A stretch of 35,631 nucleotides of DNA from Methanomicrobiales archaeon HGW-Methanomicrobiales-6 (GCA_002839575.1 PGYH01000039.1:1-35631), one strand, 5' to 3'; counted from the first letter of the stretch, positions 1-7,930 are shown. The notes: generated by a model from the letters alone, not told the origin. Program-made: numbers and translations.

Positions 1-418
1 GATCTGCACCATGGATTGCTTCACGCGAAGCTACGAAATTTCAGTTCTGTTATAGACCCGGGATGAGGAATCACCCCGGAAACGGTCTTGTTCCCCGGGC
101 ATGCCCCTGCAGTGGGCCGTGGGATATCGCCATTGGGGTGGCGGCTCGCGGGGAGGGGGTCTCCCCCTCCCCTGTCTCTACTGCCTAATGGGATACCTGG
201 AACCCCCACCCCACCCGGCCTCCGGCCTCCTCCCCCGCCCCAGGGCGGGGGCAGTCATGGCGATACCCGGTGGAAAGCCGTGCTCCTGATTACCCCTGAT
301 TGCGGCCGTCTGGAGCAAGCAGGGGGGTTTCAACAGAGCCCGCACGACCGCACCGGGGGTTCGGGTATCGAAACCTATATCGTTCAGGGTGCCAGACCAC
401 CGCCGCGGTGCATGCATC
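1..418. other. Intergenic region with dispersed repeat copy A
   Basis: No convincing gene is seen here. The ORFs that cross it are GC-rich shadows with low-complexity proline, glycine and arginine translations. The middle (about 120-270) holds a copy of a dispersed repeat described separately. The last 100 bases lead into the Mop gene. Confidence 0.6.
119..272 (+). repeat. GC-rich dispersed repeat, copy A
   Basis: The copy has three parts. First is a short block reading atatcgccattgggg. Second is a G-run/C-run hairpin at 150-172: a 10-bp perfect stem GGGGAGGGGG/CCCCCTCCCC with loop TCT. Third is a distal block at about 211-267 with ggcctccggcc and gcagtcatggcgata. The same modules recur at about 15206-15300 and, inverted in part, at about 35400-35610. 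The repeat is intergenic in every case. Whether it is mobile or structural is unknown. Confidence 0.6.
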
Positions 419-628
419 ATGAAGGTAAGTGCAAGAAACCAGCTACCCGGAAAAGTAACGAAGATTGAGCAAGGGATGATCCTCGTGGAGATCACCATCG
501 AACTGGACGGCGGCGGCGAGCTCGTTTCGGTCATCACTAAAGGAGCCGTGGAGAACCTCGGGCTTGCCGTCGGCAAGAAGGTCTACGCCGTGGTCAAGTC
601 GACCGAAGTCATGGTCGCCACCGACTAA
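419..628 (+). CDS. mop: Molybdate/tungstate-binding TOBE-domain protein (Mop/molbindin)
   Basis: This 69-residue protein is a single TOBE domain, the size of stand-alone molbindins, which bind molybdate or tungstate as oligomers in the cytoplasm and buffer the oxyanion. It begins MKVSARNQLPGKV and shows the family pattern: a strand with N-x-x-x-G-K-V, then a central I-x-I-E-L-D-G-G-G strand, then S-V-I-T-K-G-A-V-E-N-L-G-L followed by G-K-K-V-Y-A-V-V-K-S-T-E-V. The ATG at 419 is chosen because it gives the standard N terminus; an in-frame upstream codon at 389 would add ten atypical residues. The gene is monocistronic. It fits functionally with the modABC operon about 10 kb away, since formylmethanofuran dehydrogenase needs Mo or W. 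Binding preference between Mo and W cannot be told from sequence. Confidence 0.85.
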   Translation: MKVSARNQLPGKVTKIEQGMILVEITIELDGGGELVSVITKGAVENLGLAVGKKVYAVVKSTEVMVATD

Positions 629-680
629 AAATCCACCCATTTTACCCCGGCCTGCAGTTCCCCAAACAGCAGAGCAGTAA

Positions 681-690
681 CGCATAAATA
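681..690 (+). promoter_or_regulatory. Probable TATA box for the 737 gene
   Basis: The sequence cgcataaata lies about 50 bases upstream of the ATG at 737. It matches the archaeal TATA element and predicts a start about 25 bases downstream with a short leader. Confidence 0.45.
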
Positions 691-736
691 CGCCGGCAGC
701 CGTTCTGCCGACATACCCCGTGGGAGTACCGGCACC

Positions 737-1246
737 ATGGTACGAGAATATCCTCCCCTGCTGATCGCAGTCCTCATCTGCGTCATGCTCACCAGCACCG
801 CCTTCGTCTACGGCCTCCTCATGGACGGAAGCGCCCCACCTCCAGGACAGCCCGGCCCACCTCCTGCCCCGACAGCAACGCCGGGAACGCCGGTCGCGAC
901 CGGAATCCCGGTGCAGGTCACTTCTCGCTCGTTCTCCATCAGCGTTACGCCCGCAACCGCCACGGTTCGGCCCGGTGATACCATCAGGTTCACGCTCATG
1001 GTGCACCCCGAAGGCAGCTTTACCGGACCCATCGAGGTCAGGGTCTCCGCTACGGCGCTCGGGGGCGTGTTCCGCGACAACCACGACCTCGGCACGGTCA
1101 CCCCGCCCTACCCGCCGCTCACGTACGACGTCGTGGCGCCCGACCTCCCACCCCTCGTCTCCACCGCGACCGTGGACGCCACGGTGACGGCGACCGGAGG
1201 GGGCATTGTGCAGACAGAGCAGGTGCAGCTGGTCATCCGGCGCTAA
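737..1246 (+). CDS. Small signal-anchored protein with an extracellular beta-sandwich-like domain
   Basis: The 169-residue product has an N-terminal hydrophobic segment (about residues 7-27) that could be a signal peptide or uncleaved anchor. A proline/threonine/alanine-rich linker follows (about 33-58), then about 110 residues rich in alternating Ser/Thr/Val. That part includes the stretch V-T-P-A-T-A-T-V-R-P-G-D-T-I-R-F-T, which is typical of immunoglobulin-like or CARDB-like surface domains. I do not recognise a specific family. The gene stands alone. The ATG at 737 is the only start that puts the hydrophobic segment at the N terminus. It is probably exposed on the outer face of the membrane, but its function is unknown. 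Confidence 0.7.
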   Translation: MVREYPPLLIAVLICVMLTSTAFVYGLLMDGSAPPPGQPGPPPAPTATPGTPVATGIPVQVTSRSFSISVTPATATVRPGDTIRFTLMVHPEGSFTGPIEVRVSATALGGVFRDNHDLGTVTPPYPPLTYDVVAPDLPPLVSTATVDATVTATGGGIVQTEQVQLVIRR

Positions 1247-1699
1247 AACGCCGGCACGGTATACCGGCCGGCATGGCCTTTGCAGGGGGATCGCGGGATG
1301 TTCCGGGCAATATCCCCGCTACCATGTCCCCGCGCCCCTGATGGCCCGATGCGATCTCCCTAAATTGTCCTTGAATCCCTGAAAATTCTTCAAACTGAAG
1401 GGCATTTCTGAGCAACCCGCAGGGCCGGCGGGACGGTTACAGGGGTCGGCAGACATTACGGGCGATCAAGAGAATCTCTACGATCTGGAGAGATTATGGC
1501 AAACCCCTTGATTTCCACTGGAGATCCGGTCGCGCACCCCGAAGCGGCCCGGGAGGTCCGGGGCGCTGCCTCCACCCCCGGCTCCCGGTGCCGGTAAATG
1601 CCGCTGCTCCTCCGGCAGCAACCGCACTCCAGCGCCTCCGTGGGAGCGAACCGCAGCAAATACGGGCGTTACGGTGACGCCGTCCAGACACAGGAGAAC
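1247..1699. other. Intergenic region, no gene seen
   Basis: About 450 bases lie between the anchored surface protein and the end of the SET-domain gene. I see no ORF with sensible composition, no TATA box with a gene behind it, and no tRNA-like fold. A 32-residue ORF starting at 1496 is not supported by anything else. Confidence 0.4.
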
Positions 1700-2119
1700 T
1701 CACTCCTCCACCGCATCGAACCAGACGGGGTCGGGGCAGTCGGGCCGGCCGCCGTAGTTGATCGTGATCTCCTCGCCCCGCCGGATGGCACGGTGGGCCA
1801 GGATGCGGATCTCGCCCCTGAGGACGTCGCAGACGTGGTCCGCGTTCGCGTGGCGGGAGTGGTTGTAGAGCGACCCGTAGCCGAGCGCCACGGCGGCAAG
1901 CTCCCCCCATGCGAAGTAGTAATCGAAGAGGCGCGTCTTATCAAGGAGTCTCTGCTCGTCCGCTCCAGTGAGCACGATCACCGGGCAGACCTCGATCACC
2001 TCGCCGGCAAAAAGATCCCTGCGGGCGAAGACTCCCCGCCCGCGGCTGTTCGATGAGCCGACATACACGGTCTCTGGAGGATAGACGGCCCTCCCCGTCC
2101 CCACAGCACTATCGGTCAT
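1700..2119 (-). CDS. SET-domain protein, putative protein-lysine methyltransferase
   Basis: The 139-residue protein is almost only a SET domain. It begins after about 18 residues with V-Y-V-G-S-S-N-S-R-G-R-G-V-F-A. It carries the hallmark pair of the fold: G-S-L-Y-N-H-S (the N-H-S motif of the pseudoknot, SAM and substrate site) and G-E-E-I-T-I-N-Y-G near the C terminus. Family members transfer methyl groups from SAM to lysine side chains. In archaea the substrates are mostly unknown; chromatin proteins are one possibility. The ATG at 2119 is chosen because upstream residues are arginine-rich and lie in the region shared with the divergent ABC gene. There is no post-SET cysteine cluster. The target protein cannot be inferred. 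Confidence 0.8.
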   Translation of the reverse strand: MTDSAVGTGRAVYPPETVYVGSSNSRGRGVFARRDLFAGEVIEVCPVIVLTGADEQRLLDKTRLFDYYFAWGELAAVALGYGSLYNHSRHANADHVCDVLRGEIRILAHRAIRRGEEITINYGGRPDCPDPVWFDAVEE

Positions 2120-2320
2120 GGTATCGCTGCAACTTACAAAGGTGGACTCTCTCCGGGCAAAAAGGATATGGGCCCTCTGTCCGGGCAGACTGAAATCCCG
2201 GCCGAATCCTCCGGAAAAAAAGGCGTGCAGCCGCCTGCGCGGAGGAAGGGTTCCGCCCCTCCCGGAGCGGAAGGAGCAAGCGAAAAGATGTTGTATTCTC
2301 ACAACCCCACAGACTCATCA

Positions 2321-2326
2321 GGAGGA
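2321..2326 (+). promoter_or_regulatory. Strong Shine-Dalgarno site that fixes an unusual start
   Basis: GGAGGA lies 7 bases before an in-frame ATC (2334) and no ATG, GTG or TTG. It indicates that translation of the ABC ATPase should start near 2334. Confidence 0.5.
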
Positions 2327-2333
2327 AGAAACA

Positions 2334-3245
2334 ATCGGGGATGTCATCGTAGCACGCGACCTCTTGAAGCAATTCGAGGACCTCGTCGCGGTCGACCGTA
2401 TCACCTTCCAGGTCAGGGAAGGAGAGGTCTTCGGGTTTCTCGGCCCGAACGGGGCGGGGAAGACGACGACCATGAAGATGATCCAGTGCATCTCCCCAAA
2501 GACCGGCGGCACCCTGGAGGTCCTTGGCATGGACGTGGAAACCCACCAGCGGGAGATCAAGAGCCGGCTCGGCGTGGTGCCGCAGGAGACCAATCTCGAC
2601 CCGGACTTCTCGGCCTACCGGAACCTGCTGGTCTACTCCCGCTACTTCGGCATCCCGCAGCGGGAAGCGGAGAAGCGGGCGGAAGAACTCCTCGCGTTCA
2701 TGCAGCTCGAGGAGAAGCGGGACGTCCTGATCGACAAACTCTCGGGCGGGATGAAACGGCGGCTGATCATCGCCCGGGCCCTGATCAACGAACCGGAACT
2801 GCTCATCCTCGACGAGCCCACCATCGGGCTCGACCCGCAGGCGCGGCACCTGATCTGGGAGAAACTCCGGAGCCTCCAGGCCGAAGGAAACACCCTCGTC
2901 CTCACCACACACTACCTGGACGAAGCGGAACGCCTCTGCGACCGGCTGGTGATCATGGACCACGGTAAGATCCTCGTCGAGGGTGCCCCGGCAGACCTCA
3001 TCCGGGAGCATGCCGGAAACGACGTCGTCGAGGTCGAGCGGACGGAGAAGGTGGTCACCCGCCTCGACGAACTCGGCGTGAACTACGATCTCGCCGGCGA
3101 CGTGCTCCAGATCTTCACGGACCGTCCAAACGACGTGGCACGCGAACTGCTCGAGGTCTGCCGGCACGAAGCGGCGGTGACGGTCCGCCCGGCAACCCTC
3201 GAGGACGTCTTCCTGCGGCTGACCGGCCGAAGCCTGCGGGAGTGA
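2334..3245 (+). CDS. ABC-2 type transporter ATP-binding protein (NodI/DrrA type), non-standard start
   Basis: This is the ATPase of a two-gene exporter. Visible motifs are Walker A G-P-N-G-A-G-K-T-T-T, the signature L-S-G-G-M-K-R-R-L, Walker B L-L-I-L-D-E-P-T-I-G-L-D and the H-loop L-T-T-H-Y. About 85 residues follow, of the kind seen at the C terminus of DrrA/NodI-type ATPases. The conserved frame opens at about I-G-D-V-I-V-A-R-D-L, but no ATG, GTG or TTG lies in this frame between 2121 and there. The only in-frame ATG, at 2118, would add 72 unlikely residues and overlap the divergent SET start. The Shine-Dalgarno site at 2321 is spaced for the ATC at 2334. Either an ATC start or a base error at the start is possible. 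The permease follows after 6 bases. The exported substrate is unknown. Confidence 0.85.
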   Translation: MGDVIVARDLLKQFEDLVAVDRITFQVREGEVFGFLGPNGAGKTTTMKMIQCISPKTGGTLEVLGMDVETHQREIKSRLGVVPQETNLDPDFSAYRNLLVYSRYFGIPQREAEKRAEELLAFMQLEEKRDVLIDKLSGGMKRRLIIARALINEPELLILDEPTIGLDPQARHLIWEKLRSLQAEGNTLVLTTHYLDEAERLCDRLVIMDHGKILVEGAPADLIREHAGNDVVEVERTEKVVTRLDELGVNYDLAGDVLQIFTDRPNDVARELLEVCRHEAAVTVRPATLEDVFLRLTGRSLRE

Positions 3246-3251
3246 GCGAGC

Positions 3252-4019
3252 ATGATCGACATCACCGCGAGGGTACAGAGCGTCTGGCGGAGGAACTGGG
3301 ACGCCTTCCTCAGGACCTACCGGGTAAACTTCATCCCGCCCTTTATCGAGCCGGTCCTCTACCTTCTGGCCCTGGGATTCGGGCTCGGGACCTACATCGA
3401 GGCGGTCGACGGGATACCCTACCCCGTCTTCATCGCACCGGCCCTCGTCTCAATATCGGTGATGTACTCCGCCTTCTTCGAGTGCACCTACTCGTCGTTC
3501 GTCCGGATGTACTACCAGAAGACGTTTGATGCGATCATCGCGACGCCGGTCAGCATCGACGAGGTGATCGCCGGGGAGATGCTCTGGGGCGCCACCCGGG
3601 GGATGATCTACGCAACGCTGATGCTCCCGGTGCTCCTTCTCTTCGGCGTCGTCGCCATGCCCTCGTCCCTGCTCCTCATCCCCTTCGCCTACCTTGCAGG
3701 CCTCCTCTTTGCGGGCATCGCAATGTGCTTCACGGCGATAACGCCGAGCATCGACGCGCTGAACTACCCATCGTTCCTCTTCATCACCCCGATGTTCCTC
3801 TTCTCGGGGACGTTTTTTCCCCTTGACCTCTTACCGCAGCCGATCCAGTACTTTGCCCTCGCCGCCCTCCCGCTCACGCACGTTGTCGGCATCAATCGGG
3901 CGATCACGCTCTCGGCGTTTACGTCGGTGAACCTCTTCAGCCTCGCCTGGATCGCGGTGGCGACCGTCTTCTTCTTCGTCCTCGCGATCAGGCTGATGAG
4001 AAGGCGGCTTATCGTATGA
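3252..4019 (+). CDS. ABC-2 type transporter permease
   Basis: The 255-residue protein has six predicted hydrophobic segments in the ABC-2 permease pattern: an amphipathic N terminus (W-R-R-N-W-D-A-F-L-R-T-Y), a first segment around residues 30-48, four more, and a C-terminal segment ending in R-L-M-R-R-R-L-I-V. The central region F-L-F-I-T-P-M-F-L-F-S-G-T-F-F-P matches the conserved ABC-2 signature region of NodJ/DrrB-like proteins. It would form the membrane channel with the ATPase encoded just upstream (6-base gap). Substrates of this class include lipids, polysaccharides, drugs and heme-like compounds; nothing here selects one. Confidence 0.85.
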   Translation: MIDITARVQSVWRRNWDAFLRTYRVNFIPPFIEPVLYLLALGFGLGTYIEAVDGIPYPVFIAPALVSISVMYSAFFECTYSSFVRMYYQKTFDAIIATPVSIDEVIAGEMLWGATRGMIYATLMLPVLLLFGVVAMPSSLLLIPFAYLAGLLFAGIAMCFTAITPSIDALNYPSFLFITPMFLFSGTFFPLDLLPQPIQYFALAALPLTHVVGINRAITLSAFTSVNLFSLAWIAVATVFFFVLAIRLMRRRLIV

Positions 4020-4075
4020 CACGTCCGTGGAGCAAATGATGTTACGGGCTATTCGCTCGAGGCGCGGACGTCTTA

Positions 4076-4088
4076 TGCAAAAAAAGGG
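4076..4088 (-). terminator. Oligo-T terminator of the zinc-ribbon gene
   Basis: Read on the minus strand, a run of seven T residues (4079-4085) follows directly after the stop codon of the gene at 4089-4265. This is the usual archaeal intrinsic termination signal. Confidence 0.5.
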
Positions 4089-4265
4089 TTAGAATCTGGG
4101 TTTTCTGTGCTTCGGGAGGCAGTCGCGGCAGTAGACTGGCCGACCCTCCGTTGGCTTGAAAGGAACTTCGCACTCTTTGCCGCAGTCGGAACAGACCGCC
4201 TTGTGGAACTCGCGGGGACGGTCCTCAAACGAACGGGGGCCCCTGCGGGGGTATCTCTCTTCCAT
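4089..4265 (-). CDS. CxxC-x17-CxxC zinc-ribbon protein
   Basis: The 58-residue protein has an arginine/proline-rich N terminus. A single zinc ribbon follows: C-S-D-C-G-K-E-C-E-V-P-F-K-P, then R-P-V-Y-C-R-D-C. This spacing (CxxC, 17 residues, CxxC) and the V-P-F-K-P-T-x-G-R-P-V-Y-C core match a small family common in methanogens and some bacteria; its role is not established. The ATG at 4265 is preferred because it lies about 45 bases downstream of a good TATA box. An in-frame ATG at 4295 would add ten residues. Nucleic-acid binding is plausible from the basic N terminus but is only an inference. Confidence 0.75.
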   Translation of the reverse strand: MEERYPRRGPRSFEDRPREFHKAVCSDCGKECEVPFKPTEGRPVYCRDCLPKHRKPRF

Positions 4266-4310
4266 ATACTTCAACCATGCAGATAATCTGCACATACACA
4301 ACTACCTGCC

Positions 4311-4320
4311 TGCATATATA
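4311..4320 (-). promoter_or_regulatory. TATA box for the zinc-ribbon gene
   Basis: On the minus strand the sequence tatatatgca lies 46-55 bases upstream of the ATG at 4265 and is a close match to the archaeal TATA element. Confidence 0.45.
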
Positions 4321-4489
4321 GGTGCGTCTCACGATCCCATGAACGCAGAGCAGCACGGAACTCCTGCTTCCCGCCACACACCATCCAGTGCGGGCCCCCT
4401 CCCCCGGGTGCGTGCCCGGGCTTTCGGGGGAGAGAAATTCCTCTGCAGTGCGGCCATTGACCACCGCAGGGAGAACTGTGGCACAACCC

Positions 4490-4497
4490 TTTTATCG
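4490..4497 (+). promoter_or_regulatory. Putative TATA box for the 4527/4610 gene pair
   Basis: The sequence ttttatcg is centred about 33 bases before the ATG at 4527, the spacing expected for a leaderless archaeal transcript beginning at that codon. Confidence 0.35.
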
Positions 4498-4526
4498 ATA
4501 CTATCCTACCGAATGATCATCCAACT

Positions 4527-4613
4527 ATGGCACATGATACTCGATCTCTTTTGCAGCCCGGCATAACACCGATCCTGTTCCGGAAACACAACCGGGGGAG
4601 TGACCCGGCATGA
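4527..4613 (+). CDS. Possible 28-residue ORF overlapping the start of the fusion gene
   Basis: A short frame beginning MAHDTRSLLQPGITPILF and ending G-S-D-P-A stops in a TGA that overlaps the ATG of the next gene in an ATGA arrangement, the classic sign of translational coupling. Its ATG sits at leaderless distance from a putative TATA box. It could be a leader peptide, a small protein or a peptide substrate of the ATP-grasp enzyme, or simply chance. No family is recognised. The arrangement, not the sequence, is the evidence. Confidence 0.3.
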   Translation: MAHDTRSLLQPGITPILFRKHNRGSDPA

Positions 4614-6601
4614 CCGAGGACAGCCACACAGACGAGCCCCCCGATAGCAGGCGCAAGGGAAAGCGCCGGGACAGGAAGTCTATTGGTCCAGTCCCGAACC
4701 TTGAAGAGCATGTGAAATCCGACTGGTGGAGGGGTATCTTCAACCGGCTTTACTTAAAGACCGATGGGGATGTCGTCGACGATCCGCAGATCACCGAACG
4801 AGAGATTGACCGGATAGCCCGGATCCTGCACCTTCAGCCGGACGAGAAGATCCTCGACCTCTGCTGTGGCCAGGGGAGGCACACCCTCGAACTCGTGCGC
4901 AGGGGCTACAACGCCGAAGGCCTCGACCAGTCGCACTACCTGATCCAGCGGGCCCGGTCGACCGCGAAGAAGGAGGGGCTCTCCGTCCGGTTCCGGGAGG
5001 GGGACGCCCGCCGACTCCCGTACCGCACCGACACCTACGACGTCGTCCTCGTCCTCGGGAACAGCTTCGGCTACTTCGATTCCGTCGAGGAAGACCTGCG
5101 GATCCTCACCGAGCTCCGACGTATCCTCAAACCCTGGGGGCGGGTGCTCCTGGACGTTGCCGACGGCGAGTACTTGAAAGAGCACTTCCTGGCGAGGTCG
5201 TGGGAGTGGATCGACGATACGATGTTCGTCTGCCGCGAACGGTCGCTCTCGCTCGACGAACAGCGCCTGATATCCCGGGAGGTGATCACCGACGTCGAGA
5301 AGGGCGTCGTGGCCGACCAGTTCTATGCCGAACGCCTCTACACCCCCGAAGCGCTCCGGCGGCTCCTTGAGAAGGCGGGGTTTTCCGGGATCGCCTTCCA
5401 TGAGATCGCGACCGAGTCGCAACGGAACCAGGACCTCGGCATGATGGAACGCCGCCACATCGTCACCGCGGTCGTCAGGAAGGAGTGGTCGCCAGTGAAG
5501 GCGAGAGGGCAGGCGAAGACGAAACACGTCGCGGTGATGCTCGGCGACCCGGCCAGGCCCGACGCCCTGAAACCCTCCTGCGCCTTCGACGACGACGACT
5601 TCTACACCATCGACCAGATGAAGGCGGCTCTCCGGGAACTCTCCGGCTACCGGTTCACCTTCCTGTGCAAACACGACACGCTGATCCAGGACCTTCCGAA
5701 ACTGAGGGGAAAGGTCGACTACGTCTTCAACCTCTGCGACGAGGGGTTCAACAACGACCCGAGGAAAGAACTCCACGTGCCGGCGCTTCTCGAGATGTTC
5801 GATATCCCGTACACGGGATCCGGGCCGCAGTCGCTCGCGTTCTGCTACGACAAATCGCTCGTGCGCGGCATCGCGAAAGAGATGGGAATCCCGGTGCCGG
5901 ACGCCTGCTTCATCACCCCGGGCGACCGTACCTACGACGTCGGCATGAAACTCCCGGCGATCGTCAAGCCGAACGCAGGCGACTCCTCCTACGGCATCAC
6001 GCAAAAGAGCATCGCCCACACCATCGAGGAACTCTCCGACGTCATCAGCACGCTCCGGACGACACTCGGGTACGACCGCTCGCTCCTCGTCGAGGAGTTT
6101 CTCACCGGAAAGGACATCAGCGTCGGCATCATCGGCAACCCCCCCGGATACAGCATGGTGCTGCCTGTCATCGAGGAGGATTACTCCGCGCTGCCCCCAG
6201 AACTCCCCCGCATCTGCGGCTACGAAGCGAAGTGGCTCCCTGACTCGCCGTACTGGAAGATCGTATCGAAGCCGGCGGATCTCCCCGAAGAGACCGAGAA
6301 GGTGATCGTGCGGTGCTGCCTCGCCCTCTTCGAGCGCCTGGAATGCCGCGACTACTGCCGGTTCGACTGGCGCCTGGACGAGCACGGCAACCCGAAACTC
6401 CTCGAGGTCAACCCGAACCCCGGGTGGTGCTGGGACGGTCACCTCGCAAAGATGGCGAAGTACGCGGGCCTGTCGTACCCCGAGATGCTCCGGCGGATCC
6501 TCAAAGCCGCGGAGGAGCGGTTCGGCATGGAGCCGGAGAGGGATATGCGGGAGACCGGCAAGGAACCTCTTCCGTTCGACTTCAGCCGGCAGACGGCCTG
6601 A
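4610..6601 (+). CDS. Fusion of a class I SAM methyltransferase and a D-Ala-D-Ala ligase-like ATP-grasp enzyme
   Basis: The 663-residue protein joins two enzymes. Residues about 35-290 are a Rossmann-type methyltransferase with motif I I-L-D-L-C-C-G-Q-G-R at 81-90, followed by G-L-D-Q-S (acidic residue contacting SAM) and D-V-V-L-V-L-G-N-S-F-G-Y. Residues about 303-640 are an ATP-grasp ligase of the D-alanine-D-alanine ligase type: C-D-E-G-F, Y-T-G-S-G-P-Q-S-L, K-P-N-A-G-D-S-S-Y-G-I (ATP lid), L-L-V-E-E-F (ATP grip), and L-L-E-V-N-P-N-P-G (metal ligands). Ligases of this type join a carboxylate to an amine through an acyl phosphate. Methanomicrobiales lack murein, so the substrate is not cell-wall D-Ala. 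The basic N terminus (residues 13-23) is probably disordered. The product is unknown; one enzyme that ligates and methylates the same small molecule or peptide is the simplest inference. Confidence 0.85.
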   Translation: MTEDSHTDEPPDSRRKGKRRDRKSIGPVPNLEEHVKSDWWRGIFNRLYLKTDGDVVDDPQITEREIDRIARILHLQPDEKILDLCCGQGRHTLELVRRGYNAEGLDQSHYLIQRARSTAKKEGLSVRFREGDARRLPYRTDTYDVVLVLGNSFGYFDSVEEDLRILTELRRILKPWGRVLLDVADGEYLKEHFLARSWEWIDDTMFVCRERSLSLDEQRLISREVITDVEKGVVADQFYAERLYTPEALRRLLEKAGFSGIAFHEIATESQRNQDLGMMERRHIVTAVVRKEWSPVKARGQAKTKHVAVMLGDPARPDALKPSCAFDDDDFYTIDQMKAALRELSGYRFTFLCKHDTLIQDLPKLRGKVDYVFNLCDEGFNNDPRKELHVPALLEMFDIPYTGSGPQSLAFCYDKSLVRGIAKEMGIPVPDACFITPGDRTYDVGMKLPAIVKPNAGDSSYGITQKSIAHTIEELSDVISTLRTTLGYDRSLLVEEFLTGKDISVGIIGNPPGYSMVLPVIEEDYSALPPELPRICGYEAKWLPDSPYWKIVSKPADLPEETEKVIVRCCLALFERLECRDYCRFDWRLDEHGNPKLLEVNPNPGWCWDGHLAKMAKYAGLSYPEMLRRILKAAEERFGMEPERDMRETGKEPLPFDFSRQTA

Positions 6602-6607
6602 CCCGTC

Positions 6608-6617
6608 CACTTTTTTC
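6608..6617 (+). terminator. Oligo-T terminator after the fusion gene
   Basis: A run of six T residues (6611-6616) lies 10 bases after the stop codon. Confidence 0.4.
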
Positions 6618-6683
6618 GGCGAGCAGGAACGGCCCGGATCCTCACGAATGCATTTATTCCAAAAGGGCTATTGTCTCCCGCAG

Positions 6684-7892
6684 ATGGCGGTGCCGGAGAG
6701 AGATTCTGCCTTCGCGAGGTACGCCCGGGAGGCGGAGGCGCTCGCAAGAGACGTGGAGGACGAGATCGCACGCGAGGAGCAGCGGCAATCAGTCCTCCTC
6801 GCCTGCGACGGCCGGCTCCACGTCACCGGGCTCTTCATCCTCGCCGCGGTGCTCGTGAACCTTCTCTTCCTGCTCCTCCTCCCCCGGTACATGCTCTACT
6901 GGATCGCATCGAGTTTCATCCTTTACATGGTGAATCCCTTTATCCTGATGATCCCAACCGGGGGTCCGAAAACGGCCTTCCCGGACTGGACGGCGATTGT
7001 GGAGTTTCTCGGGTCGATCCGCGGTGCGGGGTGGATATCCTTTCTTGCGGCCGGAGACGCGAGGGTCTACTGGAAGGTCTTCTGGGACACCTTCTTCATC
7101 AACTGTCAGCCCCTCGCCGCTGGGTTCGGGCTGGTATTCGGCATCAACGTCATTTTCGCACTCTTCGGCGGGTACATGGCCGGGTCGCTCAGGCCCGGGG
7201 CGGCGGCACTGATCGTGCTCCAGTCCCTTGCAATCATCCTCTTCTATGCCGGCATCCTCTACGTCAGGCCCTACACGACGAGTTTCTTCCTCTCGCTCGA
7301 CGGCATGTGGACGACCCTGCAGGAGAAGGTCCGGGCCGGGTGGCGGGCGGCGATGCGGGTCATCCTCCTCGTCGCCGCCCTGGGGGCCGTGAGCGGGGCC
7401 CTCGCCGTATCGGCGATGCTCCTCCCCGGGATGACGTTCTCGACGTTCCTCGCCTCGGCCGATCTCGCCCTCGGATGGGACCTCCTGCCGCTCGCAGCCG
7501 TATTCGTTTCACAGGTCGTCATCGTCAGGTACCTGCAGGGGGCGTACAGCCGGGAACTCTTCATGCAGGTCGGCGACTATAAGATCCATGTCTGGCGGGA
7601 CGGAATCCTGCGCCGGCTCGCCGCATTCCCAAAAACCCCGGAGGTGATCCCGACAGAGGAGCGTCTTGCGGATCTCGTGGCAAACCTGGCGCAGATGCAC
7701 GGCGACTACCGGCGGATGAAGGCATACACTTCGGAGTATCACAGCATCTTCGGTTTCTTTCCGGTCTACCTCGTCCTGCCCGACGTCGGCCTTATCCTTG
7801 ACCGGAACCGTGATGCGCCGCGGAAATCCGTGCAGGAACCCGGCGGCAAGGTGCGCACGGACCCGGCCGACCGGACTTCGGGGTATGCATGA
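6684..7892 (+). CDS. Polytopic membrane protein of unknown function
   Basis: The 402-residue protein has an acidic, coiled-coil-like N terminus rich in Ala, Glu and Arg (residues 5-35). About six or seven hydrophobic segments follow, starting with G-L-F-I-L-A-A-V-L-V-N-L-L-F-L-L-L-L. There is a cytoplasmic-looking C-terminal domain of about 100 residues (R-E-L-F-M-Q-V-G-D-Y-K-I-H-V-W-R) and a polar tail. No family is recognised. The ATG at 6684 is preferred over one at 6648 because a TATA-like gcatttattcc at 6648-6658 overlaps the latter. It is transcribed alone. Confidence 0.7.
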   Translation: MAVPERDSAFARYAREAEALARDVEDEIAREEQRQSVLLACDGRLHVTGLFILAAVLVNLLFLLLLPRYMLYWIASSFILYMVNPFILMIPTGGPKTAFPDWTAIVEFLGSIRGAGWISFLAAGDARVYWKVFWDTFFINCQPLAAGFGLVFGINVIFALFGGYMAGSLRPGAAALIVLQSLAIILFYAGILYVRPYTTSFFLSLDGMWTTLQEKVRAGWRAAMRVILLVAALGAVSGALAVSAMLLPGMTFSTFLASADLALGWDLLPLAAVFVSQVVIVRYLQGAYSRELFMQVGDYKIHVWRDGILRRLAAFPKTPEVIPTEERLADLVANLAQMHGDYRRMKAYTSEYHSIFGFFPVYLVLPDVGLILDRNRDAPRKSVQEPGGKVRTDPADRTSGYA

Positions 7893-7920
7893 GTGCCGCC
7901 ACCCCGCCGGTACCCATCAG

Positions 7921-7930
7921 TATATAATAT
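7921..7930 (+). promoter_or_regulatory. TATA box of nifB, leaderless arrangement
   Basis: The element tatataatat is a near-perfect archaeal TATA box centred about 29 bases before the nifB ATG, so the transcript should begin at or within a few bases of the start codon. No Shine-Dalgarno site is present. Confidence 0.6.

Noticed and set aside
2109-3167. 352-residue open frame on the minus strand
   Set aside because: It is antisense to the ABC ATPase with its Walker motifs.
4754-6610. 618-residue open frame on the minus strand opposite the fusion gene
   Set aside because: It mirrors the codon pattern of the plus-strand gene in GC-rich DNA. The translation is Arg/Val/Glu-rich without family motifs, while the plus strand has clear methyltransferase and ATP-grasp motifs.
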